The notes under the pieces were generated by a model. The model was not told where the DNA came from. It worked only from the letters and a program-made list of their open reading frames with translations, and ran no database searches. Source: Plotosus lineatus (Eukaryota; Chordata; Actinopteri; Siluriformes; Plotosidae). Taken from it: 64,000 nucleotides of DNA. The stretch lies in assembly GCA_024760905.1 (NCBI GenBank), contig CM045745.1:19592782-19656781 (forward strand), given 5' to 3'. A program made the translations under genes and the position numbers. Shown in pieces: positions 61,019 through 61,757 of the stretch (its first letter is position 1; each line of letters starts with the position of its first letter).

Positions 61019-61757
61019 ATGATTCCCGATGAAAGGGATTCCCGGTGCAAGTGAAAAGAAGAAGCAGGCTCGTGGCATACGGTTGAGTGATATCGCAAAG
61101 GAATATGGCCAAACCCATACCATCGGTACGATATTGAAGCAGAAGGAAGCCTTAAAAAGTATACTTTTATAATTTTTAAAGGGTTTAGGGGGTAGTATCG
61201 GGGGCCTTGGAACGAATCAGGCCTTTTACATGTAACAACTTACGAAAAAAATCAGCTTACGAAACGACTTCTGGAACGGATTAATTTTGTAAGGTGAGAT
61301 AATACCACTGTATATCTTAAATTTTTAAAAAAAGTCATTATAGCTGGAAGAATATGCCAAGCTTTATTTGTCATCTGAGAGTATGAATGGATGTGCTTTC
61401 ATATGTTTTTGGGTCTTGAGGCTGGTTTTAAAGATTGCAATATATTTAAGCACTCACTCACATAAACATACATGATACCATAAACAATCACACACACACT
61501 CACAGGCGTTATATAACAGTACAGCATATAAGGGATAAAGCATTTTCTATTCTATTCTATTAGAAAGTGTTACTTACCCCAGACACAAATAAAATGAAAT
61601 AAAAATAAATTGAAGTCATAATGTTGTCGTTGTTTTGGCCCAGGATAATTAAATTACATAAACCATCCAGTTCATACCTCACTCCAGAGCATGTGCTTAG
61701 AGCAACCCAGGAAGAGGAATGGTCCTTAACACTTCCATGATAGAAACAATGATGATC
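2891..61757 (-). CDS. adam19: ADAM-family metalloprotease-disintegrin gene (ADAM19-like), 18 coding exons visible
   Basis: Membrane-anchored zinc metalloprotease with shedding and adhesion domains. Exons run from 61757 down to 2891, sum to 2429 bp (about 809 codons) and stay in frame across all 17 introns. Visible order: prodomain with cysteine switch (TCGHGH), furin site RVKR, catalytic domain with [12 protein letters not shown], disintegrin loop (SCDLPEYC, no RGD), cysteine-rich domain, EGF-like module, one transmembrane helix, proline-rich tail with SH3-ligand-like runs. The tail piece [11 protein letters not shown] and later PQRPLP and SRPGG stretches resemble ADAM19 more than ADAM33, though the EGF module ([10 protein letters not shown]) also looks ADAM33-like, so the exact paralogue is open. 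Signal peptide and early prodomain exons lie beyond the right edge. The visible 3' exon ends either at a donor or at an immediate TGA. Introns range from 149 bp to about 9.9 kb and hold nearly all repeats in the window. Confidence 0.93.
3079..3645. other. intron between exons q and r
   Basis: 567 bp, AT-rich, single-copy as far as can be seen. No repeat or extra exon recognised. Confidence 0.5.
3646..3888 (-). CDS. adam19: adam19 exon q: proline-rich cytoplasmic tail
   Basis: A 243-bp phase-0 exon. It contains [21 protein letters not shown] and [17 protein letters not shown], which look like SH3-domain ligands as in ADAM12/19 tails. Donor ATG|GTATAA; reading through would end the protein one residue later at TAA, so a shorter isoform is possible. 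Confidence 0.8.
4059..4149 (-). CDS. adam19: adam19 exon p: cytoplasmic tail
   Basis: Encodes [18 protein letters not shown] then [12 protein letters not shown]. The HxNPxF core is shared with ADAM19 tails, which is my main reason for choosing ADAM19 over ADAM33. Acceptor TTCACCAG and donor AAG|GTATGG. Length and phase fit both neighbours. Confidence 0.82.
4150..4675. other. intronic sequence without recognised content
   Basis: AT-rich, low complexity in places (T-rich around 4258-4272). Nothing coding seen. Confidence 0.5.
4676..4842 (-). mobile_element. composite SINE fragment (family-1 body joined to family-2 tail)
   Basis: On the minus strand the family-1 SINE body (GCTGACTTTC and GCCGTCAGCATG type) passes directly into the tail ending CCCTAATTAGGATCAAGCGG. 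The same junction occurs at about 23687 and 51366, so it defines a composite family rather than chance adjacency. Confidence 0.65.
4843..5305. other. intronic sequence without recognised content
   Basis: AT-rich; nothing recognised. Confidence 0.45.
5306..6395 (-). mobile_element. Rex3 (RTE-clade LINE) copy with inverted 5' end
   Basis: 5306-5960 matches Rex3 on the minus strand: the C-terminal region (minus-strand [13 protein letters not shown]), then after an internal deletion a short endonuclease piece at 5855-5960. 5970-6395 is the Rex3 5' end in plus orientation (GTGGAGGGGTTTG through GGGACATGGAATGTCACC). The inverted part stops about where the direct part starts relative to the copy at 45276-48606, as expected for twin priming. 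Dead copy. Confidence 0.75.
6480..6745 (-). mobile_element. Rex3 3'-end fragment
   Basis: Minus-strand match to the end of the Rex3 ORF ([19 protein letters not shown]), truncated at its 5' side and without a clear GATG tail. Confidence 0.75.
6839..6860. repeat. poly-A tract
   Basis: A 22-base A run, about 50 bases left of the Tigger-like element at 6910. Confidence 0.9.
6910..7741. mobile_element. Tigger/pogo-like non-autonomous element, family T1
   Basis: Terminal inverted repeats CAGTGGTACCTCACCTTAC and GAGGTACCACTG with TA on both flanks, as for Tc1/mariner-pogo elements. Interior shares text with copies at 29277 and 60464, including GGAATATGGCCAAACCC, a remnant of a pogo helix-turn-helix. 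A CA microsatellite sits inside at 7409-7478. No intact transposase. Confidence 0.8.
7409..7478. repeat. (CA)n microsatellite inside a T1 element
   Basis: Interrupted near its left end (GCGCGCGCAC, CGCACACA), then pure CA. It lies at the same internal position as the CA array of the T1 copy at 60464. Confidence 0.95.
7990..8240 (-). mobile_element. degenerate family-2 SINE-like repeat
   Basis: Minus-strand resemblance to the widespread fish repeat (TTTGGATTTTTGGAGGAAAC, AAGGGGCAATATGCAATAG). Strongly diverged; ends not defined. Confidence 0.5.
8515..8659 (-). CDS. adam19: adam19 exon o: transmembrane helix
   Basis: Encodes [20 protein letters not shown] and IAFYCIKIK, a single hydrophobic helix of about 24 residues, followed by a basic juxtamembrane stretch [18 protein letters not shown]. 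Acceptor TTTAG|GC fits the phase-1 join; the downstream AG would leave a frame with no helix. Donor CAG|GTATAC. Confidence 0.9.
8660..9101. other. intron between exons n and o
   Basis: 442 bp with an A run at 8797-8812. Nothing else recognised. Confidence 0.5.
9102..9210 (-). CDS. adam19: adam19 exon n: EGF-like module
   Basis: Encodes [20 protein letters not shown] then [16 protein letters not shown]. The cysteines and WAPPFC fit the membrane-proximal EGF-like module of ADAM12/19/33. Acceptor TATGCAG and donor A|GTGAGC, phase 1. Confidence 0.93.
9211..10126. other. intronic sequence with a G-rich tract
   Basis: Mostly unremarkable and AT-rich. A run of G tracts at 9476-9502 could form a G-quadruplex on the plus strand. 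Nothing coding seen. Confidence 0.5.
10127..10371. repeat. long interrupted (CA)n array
   Basis: About 245 bp of CA repeats broken by ACGC, GCAAGACGC and GCGC variants. Apparent long His/Thr or Cys/Val reading frames across it are artefacts of the repeat. Confidence 0.98.
10810..10851. repeat. (TA)n microsatellite
   Basis: About 42 bp of pure TA, left of the palindrome. Confidence 0.95.
10902..10958 (-). ncRNA. candidate type I hammerhead ribozyme motif, left arm
   Basis: Identical to the right-arm motif because the arms are exact inverted copies. CUGAAGA is read on the minus strand at 10952-10946, GAA at 10921-10919, with the predicted cleavage after 10908. This strand is the same sense as adam19 pre-mRNA. 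Confidence 0.55.
10986..11042 (+). ncRNA. candidate type I hammerhead ribozyme motif, right arm
   Basis: Core bases in order: stem I 5' strand AUCAC (10987-10991), CUGAAGA (10992-10998), stem II from G10999 to C11022 (nine pairs with one bulge and one mismatch), GAA (11023-11025), a three-pair stem III ACA/UGU with loop GAUC (11026-11035), cleavage base A11036 (GUA triplet), stem I 3' strand GUGAU (11037-11041). A very short stem III is typical of hammerheads in Penelope-like elements and retrozymes. Activity is not shown. Confidence 0.55.
11150..11200. repeat. (TA)n microsatellite
   Basis: About 50 bp of TA right of the palindrome. Confidence 0.95.
11901..12377. mobile_element. MITE, family M (Tigger-like ends)
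   Basis: Ends CAGGGTTCCCTCACTTTCCG and AGCGAGGGATCCCTG, with TA on both sides. Interior shared with 44229-44697 and 63245 onward: ATAATATCAATAAATACATA and CATAATTGGCCTTG. No coding capacity. Confidence 0.8.
12617..12639. repeat. poly-T tract
   Basis: T run just left of a family-2 repeat. Confidence 0.85.
12640..12960 (+). mobile_element. family-2 SINE-like repeat
   Basis: Plus-strand match to the fish repeat with GTGTGGAGTTTGCATATTCT, CCACAGTCATAAGAC and GGCTAATTGGCTG blocks. The tail is degenerate. Confidence 0.65.
12961..13721. other. intronic sequence next to exon m
   Basis: Short ATGA repeats at 12957-12976 and an A run near 13135. An open frame on the minus strand near 13242-13478 has no recognisable domain and is taken as chance. 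Confidence 0.45.
13722..13799 (-). CDS. adam19: adam19 exon m: end of cysteine-rich domain
   Basis: A 78-bp phase-0 exon encoding [18 protein letters not shown] then [14 protein letters not shown] leads into the EGF-like module. Acceptor CCTCCAG and donor GGG|GTAAGA. Confidence 0.93.
14003..14360 (+). mobile_element. family-1 SINE (tRNA head, RTE-derived tail)
   Basis: tRNA-like head with A-box-like TGGTCTAGTGG and B box GGTTCGAGTCC. Then a unique body (AACTGGGTTATCAAAGG, TCTCACTGTCTATGGTGAG), then GGGTTGTGACAGGAAGGGCA, which is 5' UTR text of the local RTE LINE, then TGCTGTGGCGACTCCCGAG to AAGCCGAAAGGAAG, its 3' end. Ends in a short (ACAG) run. Confidence 0.8.
14808..15020 (-). mobile_element. 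family-2 SINE-like repeat
   Basis: Minus orientation, with GAACCCAGGACCTTCGTGC (complement of a B-box-like region) at its head end. Confidence 0.6.
15070..15215 (-). mobile_element. family-2 SINE-like fragment
   Basis: Contains TATCTCAACCGGCTGTAGG, GGGCCAACACAAAAATACA and TAATGTGCATGTCCTTGGAC in minus orientation. Tail to middle only. Confidence 0.5.
15216..15968. other. intronic sequence without recognised content
   Basis: Unique-looking AT-rich DNA. A CACGTG E-box occurs within GGGTCACGTGATGACG near 15697 but has no supporting context. Confidence 0.4.
15969..16173 (-). CDS. adam19: adam19 exon l: cysteine-rich domain, ends at a GC donor
   Basis: Encodes [36 protein letters not shown] and [18 protein letters not shown]. 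The frame to the next exon is kept only if splicing uses AAG|GCAAGT, a GC donor with otherwise ideal consensus. The GT four bases further on would break the frame. Confidence 0.93.
16404..16512 (-). CDS. adam19: adam19 exon k: cysteine-rich domain
   Basis: Encodes [20 protein letters not shown] then [15 protein letters not shown], a strong ADAM cysteine-rich-domain pattern. Acceptor GTTCAG and donor AAG|GTGAGG. It joins exon j in phase 1 and exon l in phase 2. Confidence 0.94.
16733..16865. repeat. compound (TA)n-(TG)n-(TA)n microsatellite
   Basis: TA about 16734-16772, TG about 16772-16801, a short unique link AAGTGTAATATTT, then TA about 16815-16865. It abuts the T2 element at 16866. Confidence 0.95.
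16866..17891 (+). mobile_element. Tigger/pogo-like non-autonomous element, family T2
   Basis: Ends CAGATGCTCCCCAACTTACG and GTCGGGGAGCGTCTG with TA flanks. Contains ATGGTTGGTCAGAAGCGTAA, the start of the transposase-like frame [10 protein letters not shown] best seen in the copy at 52751-53537, then deleted. Related copies: 32095-33102, 52751-53537. Confidence 0.8.
17893..18195 (+). mobile_element. family-2 SINE-like repeat
   Basis: Begins in the head (AGACACTTGCCTCATAGCAA, GATCGATTCCCAGG) directly beside the T2 element and ends with ACCCTAATTAGGATTGAGTGG. Confidence 0.7.
18196..19464. other. intronic sequence without recognised content
   Basis: No repeat family recognised. A stretch at 18530-18561 resembles 21658-21689 (about 26 of 32 bases). 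An open frame at 18965-19210 has no recognisable domain. Confidence 0.4.
19465..20069. mobile_element. Tigger-like element related to T2
   Basis: Left end CAGACGCTCTCCAACTTACA, right end CGTTCGTAAGCTGGGGAGCA then TCTG. TA is present on the right; the left flank is changed. Interior differs from T2. Contains GA-rich GAGAGAGAGAGAGAAAGAGA near 19890. Confidence 0.65.
20348..20566 (-). mobile_element. family-1 SINE, 3'-truncated
   Basis: Minus-strand head (GGCAGTGGTGGCCTAGTG) and body; the RTE-derived tail is missing. It lies in tandem with the next copy. Confidence 0.75.
20575..20882 (-). mobile_element. family-1 SINE
   Basis: Second minus-strand copy. Retains the RTE 5'-UTR part (GGGTTGGGTCAGGAAGGGCA) and a short end piece TCGTGCGAATCATTC, with tRNA-like head GTGGTCTAGTGGG. 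Confidence 0.75.
20929..21330 (+). mobile_element. Rex3 3'-end fragment with GATG-type tail
   Basis: Encodes [19 protein letters not shown], then a stop (TAG at 21063), then [20 protein letters not shown] and [19 protein letters not shown], ending near GLSGR*. Followed by GATGATGATGACGACGATGG, the usual Rex3 simple-repeat tail. 5'-truncated. Confidence 0.9.
21724..21919 (-). CDS. adam19: adam19 exon j: disintegrin loop to cysteine-rich start
   Basis: Encodes [23 protein letters not shown], then [20 protein letters not shown] and [15 protein letters not shown]. The disintegrin loop reads AAGSCDLPE: no RGD, but the conserved CD is present. Acceptor TCTCAG|TTA was selected for frame. Donor G|GTGAGA, phase 1. 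Confidence 0.95.
22186..22275 (-). CDS. adam19: adam19 exon i: disintegrin domain
   Basis: A 90-bp phase-0 exon encoding [15 protein letters not shown] then [15 protein letters not shown]. The Cys spacing is that of the disintegrin domain. A (TG)30 tract ends about 14 bases before the acceptor TCCTACAG when read on the coding strand. Donor AAG|GTCTCC. Confidence 0.94.
22276..22350 (-). promoter_or_regulatory. adam19: (TG)30 tract and pyrimidine tract at the 3' splice site of exon i
   Basis: On the coding strand a 60-bp uninterrupted TG array is followed by TTTATCCTCCTACAG and then the exon. TG repeats next to a short pyrimidine tract are known to alter exon inclusion (CFTR exon 9, bound by TDP-43). 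A length-dependent splicing effect here is inference. Confidence 0.55.
22351..22687. other. intronic sequence between two CA arrays
   Basis: Includes small CA runs; no other content recognised. Confidence 0.45.
22688..22749. repeat. (CA)n microsatellite
   Basis: About 62 bp of pure CA. Confidence 0.97.
22750..23560. other. intronic sequence without recognised content
   Basis: T run at 23270-23280; short GGATGGAT run near 23070. Nothing else recognised. Confidence 0.45.
23561..23914 (-). mobile_element. composite SINE (family-1 head and body, family-2 tail)
   Basis: Minus strand: GGCAATGGTGGCCTGGTGG head, family-1 body, then a switch at about 23687 to GCGATGGCCTGGCGAGCTGT and a tail ending with a (TGAA) run. 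The fullest of three copies sharing this junction. Confidence 0.75.
23918..24737 (+). mobile_element. Tigger/pogo-like element, family T3, with transposase remnant
   Basis: Ends CAGTTGGCCCTCTACTTACA and GGGCCGTCTG with TA flanks. The frame from 24262 reads [28 protein letters not shown]. After a frame change it reads [20 protein letters not shown] and QKEALK, a pogo/CENP-B-type helix-turn-helix. Stop codons and frameshifts follow, so it is a remnant. Confidence 0.78.
24795..25465 (-). mobile_element. family-2 SINE-like repeat interrupted by a family-3 SINE
   Basis: Tail part 24795-24963 and head part 25282-25465 (GAACTCGGAACCTTCTTGCC, ACCACTACACCACCATG). They are separated by the family-3 SINE and its duplicated target AATAAGCCTAAGG. 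Confidence 0.8.
24964..25281 (+). mobile_element. family-3 SINE with 13-bp target-site duplication
   Basis: tRNA-like head GGGCCAGTGGTGTATTGGTT and GTGTTCAAATCCC. Body includes CACCCAGCAGTATAAATAGG and AAAATATACTGGGAAGGTCA; the end is TCGGGTGTAAAAAGCCCAAC. AATAAGCCTAAGG occurs at 24951-24963 and 25282-25294. Confidence 0.88.
25724..25901 (-). CDS. adam19: adam19 exon h: end of catalytic domain and start of disintegrin domain
   Basis: Encodes [30 protein letters not shown], then [18 protein letters not shown], the catalytic-to-disintegrin transition. It is separated from exon g by an intron of only 150 bp. Acceptor CAACAG|ACA completes a Gly codon; the donor GAG|GTTTGT is somewhat weak. Confidence 0.94.
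25902..26051 (-). other. adam19: short adam19 intron (150 bp) between exons g and h
   Basis: GT-AG intron within the catalytic region. Both flanking exons are certain from their protein motifs, which fixes its ends. Confidence 0.9.
26052..26194 (-). CDS. adam19: adam19 exon g: zinc-binding active site
   Basis: Contains [14 protein letters not shown], the HExxHxxGxxHD zincin motif: three His ligands, the catalytic Glu and the Asp typical of metzincins. It continues with [23 protein letters not shown]19/33-like. All catalytic residues are intact, so active protease is expected. Acceptor CCTGCAG and donor AGG|GTAAGT. Confidence 0.96.
26195..26883. other. intronic sequence without recognised content
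   Basis: Includes T- and A-rich runs around 26608-26760. Nothing coding seen. Confidence 0.45.
26884..27192 (-). mobile_element. family-2 SINE-like repeat
   Basis: Minus orientation from tail (CAAACCACTTCATCCTACCA) to head (ACTATACTAGCATGCCACCC). Confidence 0.7.
27193..28140. other. intronic sequence with a (TC)n run
   Basis: A (TC)n tract at about 27829-27860. Remainder AT-rich and unrecognised. Confidence 0.5.
28195..28850 (+). mobile_element. family-2 SINE-like repeat interrupted by a family-3 SINE
   Basis: Plus-strand GTGATTCCCAGCCTGGGCG, TTTGCATGTTCTCCCTGTG and CCTCCCACAGACCAAAAACC up to 28358, resuming at 28669 through CACCCTAATTAGGATTAAGTGG. Interrupted at the GTTAAT site. Confidence 0.85.
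28359..28668 (-). mobile_element. family-3 SINE in a family-2 repeat
   Basis: Minus-strand copy with target duplication GTAGGTTAAT (28349-28358 and 28669-28678). It shares the AAGCCCAACAGACC end with the 24964 copy. Confidence 0.87.
28851..29276. other. intronic sequence without recognised content
   Basis: AT-rich, A run near 29075. Nothing recognised. Confidence 0.45.
29277..29985. mobile_element. Tigger/pogo-like non-autonomous element, family T1
   Basis: Near-perfect ends CAGTGGTACCTCACCTTACG and CGTAAGGTGAGGTACCACTG with TA on both sides. Interior as in the 6910 copy, but in place of a CA array it has CACGCACGCACGAG near 29745. Confidence 0.88.
30005..30310 (+). mobile_element. family-2 SINE-like repeat
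   Basis: Full-span plus copy: head GTGGCAGAGTGGTTAGCACT, middle GGTTTCCTGCCACACTCCAA, tail ACAACCCTAATAGCACTAAT. Confidence 0.75.
30311..30791. other. intronic sequence without recognised content
   Basis: Nothing recognised next to exon f. Confidence 0.45.
30792..30876 (-). CDS. adam19: adam19 exon f: catalytic domain
   Basis: Encodes [18 protein letters not shown] then [10 protein letters not shown], the block just before the zinc site in ADAMs. Acceptor TTGGCAG and donor GTG|GTAAGA. The 85-bp length completes the previous Thr codon and ends in phase 0. Confidence 0.93.
31178..31308 (+). mobile_element. family-2 tail fragment
   Basis: CTGCGATGGCCTAGTGAGTT through AATTAGGATTAAGCGGTTCA. 5'-truncated. 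Confidence 0.7.
31574..32036. mobile_element. Tc1-like non-autonomous element (GCCCAGCC ends)
   Basis: Ends CATTGCCCAGCC and GGCTGGGCAGTG with TA on both sides (31572-31573, 32037-32038), 463 bp. Contains GAAAGTTTTTGGGGCATGCT and a transposase-derived C-terminal stretch without an intact frame. Same family as the element hosting Rex3 at 45148-48975. Confidence 0.75.
32095..33102 (+). mobile_element. Tigger/pogo-like non-autonomous element, family T2
   Basis: Ends CAGACGCTCCCTGACTTACG and GTCGGGGAGCGTCTG with TA flanks. Carries ATATGGTTGGTCAGAAGCAT, then a deleted interior like the 16866 copy, plus an extra A/T-rich segment near 32520-32650. Confidence 0.82.
33103..33474. other. intronic sequence without recognised content
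   Basis: Nothing recognised beside exon e. Confidence 0.4.
33475..33641 (-). CDS. adam19: adam19 exon e: catalytic domain
   Basis: Encodes [17 protein letters not shown], then [14 protein letters not shown] and KKHDNAQLL, all standard ADAM catalytic-domain blocks. Acceptor GGTCAG|TTT; donor CAC|GTTAGT leaves two bases of a Thr codon finished by the next exon. Confidence 0.92.
33642..35051. other. intron between exons d and e
   Basis: Contains an ATA/TAA run near 33807-33842, a (TG)n array at 34146-34196 and poly-T/C runs near 34330-34356. Otherwise unrecognised. Confidence 0.5.
34146..34196. repeat. (TG)n microsatellite
   Basis: About 50 bp of pure TG. Confidence 0.97.
35052..35123 (-). 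CDS. adam19: adam19 exon d: catalytic domain
   Basis: A 72-bp phase-0 exon encoding [14 protein letters not shown] then [10 protein letters not shown]. The acceptor AATAG|TAC was chosen over the AG four bases downstream because only it keeps frame with exon c and gives the family spacing after VADN. Donor AAG|GTACGT. Confidence 0.88.
35433..38539 (+). mobile_element. RTE-clade LINE, nearly full length, with target-site duplication
   Basis: Flanked by AGAATGTTGTA at 35422-35432 and 38540-38550. The 5' UTR holds AAGCCCGGATAAATGCAGAG and GGGTTGTGTCAGGAAGGGCA. Endonuclease blocks: [57 protein letters not shown] blocks: [60 protein letters not shown], then FADD near 37743. C-terminal [20 protein letters not shown]. 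An in-frame TAG at 37640-37642 and several frame changes make it non-coding now. Ends AACAGCCGAAAGAAGAAGAG. Not Rex3; a second RTE-type family. Confidence 0.85.
38551..39554. other. intronic sequence without recognised content
   Basis: AT-rich; nothing recognised. Confidence 0.4.
39555..39632 (+). mobile_element. family-2 tail fragment
   Basis: CAGCTGAGATGGGGACCAGC through AATTAGGATTAACTG. Confidence 0.6.
39735..41290 (+). mobile_element. complete Tc1-like DNA transposon with long IR/DR ends
   Basis: TA target duplication on both sides. About 205-bp terminal inverted repeats (39735-39940 and 41085-41290). Each holds two copies of the AAAAAATTAGCATAT unit: outer at the tips, inner at 39910-39934 and 41089-41115, the IR/DR layout of Sleeping Beauty-type Tc1 elements. 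Confidence 0.93.
40064..41011 (+). pseudogene. Tc1-like transposase, frameshifted
   Basis: Starts [20 protein letters not shown] with a paired helix-turn-helix ([18 protein letters not shown]). Frame changes near 40330 to read [20 protein letters not shown], then SDESK and [14 protein letters not shown]. Frame changes again near 40760 to read [18 protein letters not shown], ending AKFLTKY at 41011. The DD34E triad is visible: Asp in SDES, Asp in QHDLAPAH, Glu in NPIEN. Two frameshifts prevent a full protein. Normal length would be near 340 residues. Confidence 0.93.
41681..42277. other. intronic sequence without recognised content
   Basis: Nothing recognised beside exon c. Confidence 0.4.
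42278..42343 (-). CDS. adam19: adam19 exon c: propeptide cleavage site and first catalytic strand
   Basis: A 66-bp exon encoding [11 protein letters not shown] then [11 protein letters not shown]. Joined to the preceding Arg it makes R-V-K-R, a furin-type site expected to release the prodomain in the trans-Golgi. [11 protein letters not shown] is the usual start of the ADAM catalytic domain. Acceptor TTTTGCAG and donor CTG|GTAAGC are clear. Confidence 0.9.
42344..42983. other. intronic sequence without recognised content
   Basis: AT-rich; nothing recognised. Confidence 0.4.
42984..43385 (-). mobile_element. RTE LINE 3'-end fragment (same family as 35433-38539)
   Basis: Minus-strand [20 protein letters not shown], then [20 protein letters not shown], and [20 protein letters not shown]. 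5'-truncated; ends CCTGAAGGGAAAAGCCGAAA. Confidence 0.88.
43455..43562 (+). mobile_element. family-2 head fragment
   Basis: GCCTCACAGCAAGAAGGTCC and TGGGTTTGAGTCCCGAGC (B-box-like), ending after TTTGCATGTTCTCACTGTG. Confidence 0.65.
43563..44228. other. intronic sequence without recognised content
   Basis: A run near 43690; nothing else recognised. Confidence 0.4.
44229..44697. mobile_element. MITE, family M
   Basis: Ends CAGGGATCCCTCACTTTCCG and AGCGAGGGATTCCTG. Interior matches 11901-12377 almost throughout. The flanking TA is eroded. Confidence 0.82.
44698..45147. other. intronic sequence without recognised content
   Basis: Nothing recognised. Confidence 0.4.
45276..48606 (+). mobile_element. 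Rex3 LINE, nearly full length, 15-bp target-site duplication
   Basis: ATTAAATGTTAATTT occurs at 45261-45275 and 48607-48621. Starts ATCGTGGTGGAGGGGTTTG and ends AAGCGGAAGATGATGATGAT. Endonuclease: [20 protein letters not shown], then after a frame change [80 protein letters not shown] near 47805, then [20 protein letters not shown] to GLSGR*. Breaks: frameshift near 46080, stop near 46661, stop near 46768, frameshift near 47460. RTE clade; GATG tail is characteristic of Rex3. Confidence 0.93.
47402..48595 (+). pseudogene. Rex3 reverse transcriptase, C-terminal two thirds (397-codon open frame)
   Basis: Longest open frame in the window. Contains the RT palm ([22 protein letters not shown]), thumb and the conserved C-terminal [20 protein letters not shown] block. 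Upstream endonuclease and RT fingers are in other frames or behind stops, so no full ORF remains. Recent insertion is likely given its openness. Confidence 0.88.
48622..48975. mobile_element. right part of the Tc1-like host element
   Basis: Contains TTAATGTTGCTGAGCCTTGA and TGTGTGACTTTTTTCACTGG, matching the 31574 copy. Confidence 0.7.
48978..50394. other. intronic sequence with one short candidate MITE
   Basis: 49127-49291 has ends CAGGGATCC and GGATCCCTG and internal TTCTGCTAAATAG/TTCCGCTAAATAG repeats, a possible small MITE. A runs at 49836-49861 and T run at 50350-50369. Otherwise unrecognised. Confidence 0.4.
50395..50789 (+). mobile_element. family-1 SINE (tRNA head, RTE-derived tail), fullest copy
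   Basis: Head GGGCAGTGGTGGCCTGATGG and GGGTTTGAGTCCC, then body. RTE 5'-UTR text follows: GGGTTGTGTCAGGAAGGGCA then TCATTAATATGACTTCC. It is joined directly to RTE 3'-end text AGATGATTCGCTGTGGCGAC to GGAACAGCCAAAAGGAAAAG. This shows both LINE ends fused inside one SINE. Confidence 0.85.
50790..51239. other. intronic sequence without recognised content
   Basis: Nothing recognised. Confidence 0.4.
51240..51480 (-). mobile_element. composite SINE fragment (family-1 body, family-2 tail)
   Basis: Third example of the junction at about 51366 between family-1 body (CTCACCACAGATACTGAG) and the tail ending CTAATTCAGG. Confidence 0.65.
51538..51655 (-). mobile_element. Rex3 3'-end fragment with (ATC)n tail
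   Basis: Minus strand: Rex3 terminal segment (ending ACCCCGGATTAAGTG) followed by the GATG-type tail, seen here as ATCATCATCATCATCATC. Confidence 0.8.
51656..52210. other. intronic sequence without recognised content
   Basis: Nothing recognised beside exon b. Confidence 0.4.
52211..52394 (-). CDS. adam19: adam19 exon b: prodomain with cysteine switch
   Basis: Encodes [15 protein letters not shown], then [19 protein letters not shown]. The Cys in TCGHGH fits the cysteine switch that holds the latent enzyme inactive by binding the catalytic zinc. Acceptor TTTTCCAG and donor AGG|GTCAGT are seen. The last codon is Arg, the first residue of the furin site continued in the next exon. Confidence 0.88.
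52512..52547. repeat. (TTA)n microsatellite
   Basis: About 36 bp of TTA repeats. Confidence 0.95.
52751..53537 (-). mobile_element. Tigger/pogo-like element, family T2, with transposase N-terminus
   Basis: Ends CAGACGCTCCCCAACTTACG and GTCGGGGAGCGTCTG; TA on the right, TG on the left. From 53274 on the minus strand it reads [15 protein letters not shown], then one frameshift, then [31 protein letters not shown] and [20 protein letters not shown]. This is the pogo/CENP-B-type DNA-binding domain. The catalytic part is absent. Confidence 0.82.
53538..53889. other. intronic sequence without recognised content
   Basis: Nothing recognised. Confidence 0.4.
53890..54165 (+). mobile_element. family-2 SINE-like repeat
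   Basis: Head GAGTGGCAAAGTAGTTAGCA and GGTCCTGGGTTCAAG, tail degenerate, ending in GAAATGAATGAATG. Confidence 0.7.
54166..55159. other. intronic sequence; 54740-54960 compositionally distinct
   Basis: Most is unrecognised. 54740-54960 is richer in GC, with AGCCAATCAT (CCAAT box-like), an A/T TATA-like stretch and a hairpin (AAGCTGCTCAT...ATGAGCAGCAGCTT, 54925-54956). It may be an unrecognised repeat or a regulatory segment. Confidence 0.35.
55160..55450 (-). mobile_element. family-2 SINE-like repeat
   Basis: Minus copy from the (ATTC)n end through TTTTTGGACTGTGGGAGGAT, ending in a CA run at 55414-55447. Confidence 0.7.
55556..55771 (-). mobile_element. family-4 SINE (tRNA-like head)
   Basis: Minus strand starts GGGATTTAGCTCAGTTAGCA (A box) and has GAGTTCAAATCC (B box). 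The end reads AAGTATGCGCTATACAAGC. A single copy in the window. The head resembles a tRNA, but the downstream body shows it is a SINE and not a tRNA gene. Confidence 0.65.
55772..57212. other. intronic sequence without recognised content
   Basis: A run near 56196-56208. No repeat or exon recognised. A minus-strand open frame at 56736-56942 does not match any ADAM prodomain block. Confidence 0.4.
57226..57527 (-). mobile_element. family-3 SINE with 13-bp target-site duplication
   Basis: GCACATGGTCAGC at 57213-57225 and 57528-57540. Minus strand begins GGGGCCAGTGGTGTAGTGGT and ends in GGGTATAAAAAAAAAAG, an A-rich tail. Not inside a family-2 repeat, so it serves as the reference copy. Confidence 0.9.
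57731..57744. repeat. poly-G run
   Basis: A run of about 14 G bases, unusually long for this AT-rich DNA. Confidence 0.9.
57819..57959 (+). CDS. small open frame, 46 codons, possible transposon-derived peptide
   Basis: Reads [20 protein letters not shown] then [14 protein letters not shown] and ends RDERDG*. Below the usual size cut-off. The NGYLFEPD stretch recalls the N-terminal motif of fish proteins with a P2X7-C-like zinc domain, which often occur in multicopy or transposon-linked families. That link is from memory and weak. There is no promoter or splice evidence. Confidence 0.25.
   Translation: MASNFEEMCVNGYLFEPDREEPCRDSTMSHSSGSKDEIAYRDERDG
58236..58585. repeat. TTCCG-rich segment with a 15-bp hairpin
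   Basis: Eleven TTCCG pentamers on the plus strand between 58268 and 58580, and one CGGAA at 58235-58239. The hairpin GAACGTGCTTTTGAA / TTCAAAAGCACGTTC lies at 58376-58390 and 58395-58409 with a four-base loop. It could be subterminal repeats of a DNA transposon or a cluster of ETS-like (CGGAA) sites. Confidence 0.6.
58800..59115 (-). mobile_element. family-2 SINE-like repeat
   Basis: Minus copy with TTTTTTGGACTGTGGGTGGA and GTACATGCAAACTCCACACA. Both ends degenerate. Confidence 0.65.
59116..59657. other. intronic sequence without recognised content
   Basis: Nothing recognised. Confidence 0.4.
59662..59792 (+). mobile_element. family-2 tail fragment
   Basis: TTGCCCTGCGATGGCCTGGT through TAATTAGGATTAAGCGGTTA, then a (AAAT)n run. 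5'-truncated. Confidence 0.75.
59813..60212 (-). mobile_element. RTE LINE 3'-end fragment (same family as 35433-38539)
   Basis: Minus-strand [40 protein letters not shown] and [20 protein letters not shown], then [20 protein letters not shown]. An open frame of about 189 codons extends beyond the LINE match on its upstream side. Confidence 0.9.
60464..61310 (+). mobile_element. Tigger/pogo-like non-autonomous element, family T1
   Basis: Ends CAGTGGTACCTCACCTTACG and AAGGTGAGATAATACCACTG with TA flanks. Retains [20 protein letters not shown] (about 61080-61140), part of a pogo helix-turn-helix. Contains a CA array at 60962-61016. Confidence 0.88.
60962..61016. repeat. (CA)n microsatellite inside a T1 element
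   Basis: About 54 bp of CA directly after GACATGGTCAA, the same internal place as in the 6910 copy. Confidence 0.95.
61678..61757 (-). CDS. adam19: adam19 exon a: late prodomain
   Basis: Encodes [20 protein letters not shown] and STCSGV, the conserved ADAM prodomain pattern. Acceptor TTTTTAG and donor GAG|GTATGA are visible. Ends with two bases of a split Arg codon completed by the next exon. At least one upstream prodomain exon and the signal peptide exon are outside the window. Confidence 0.88.
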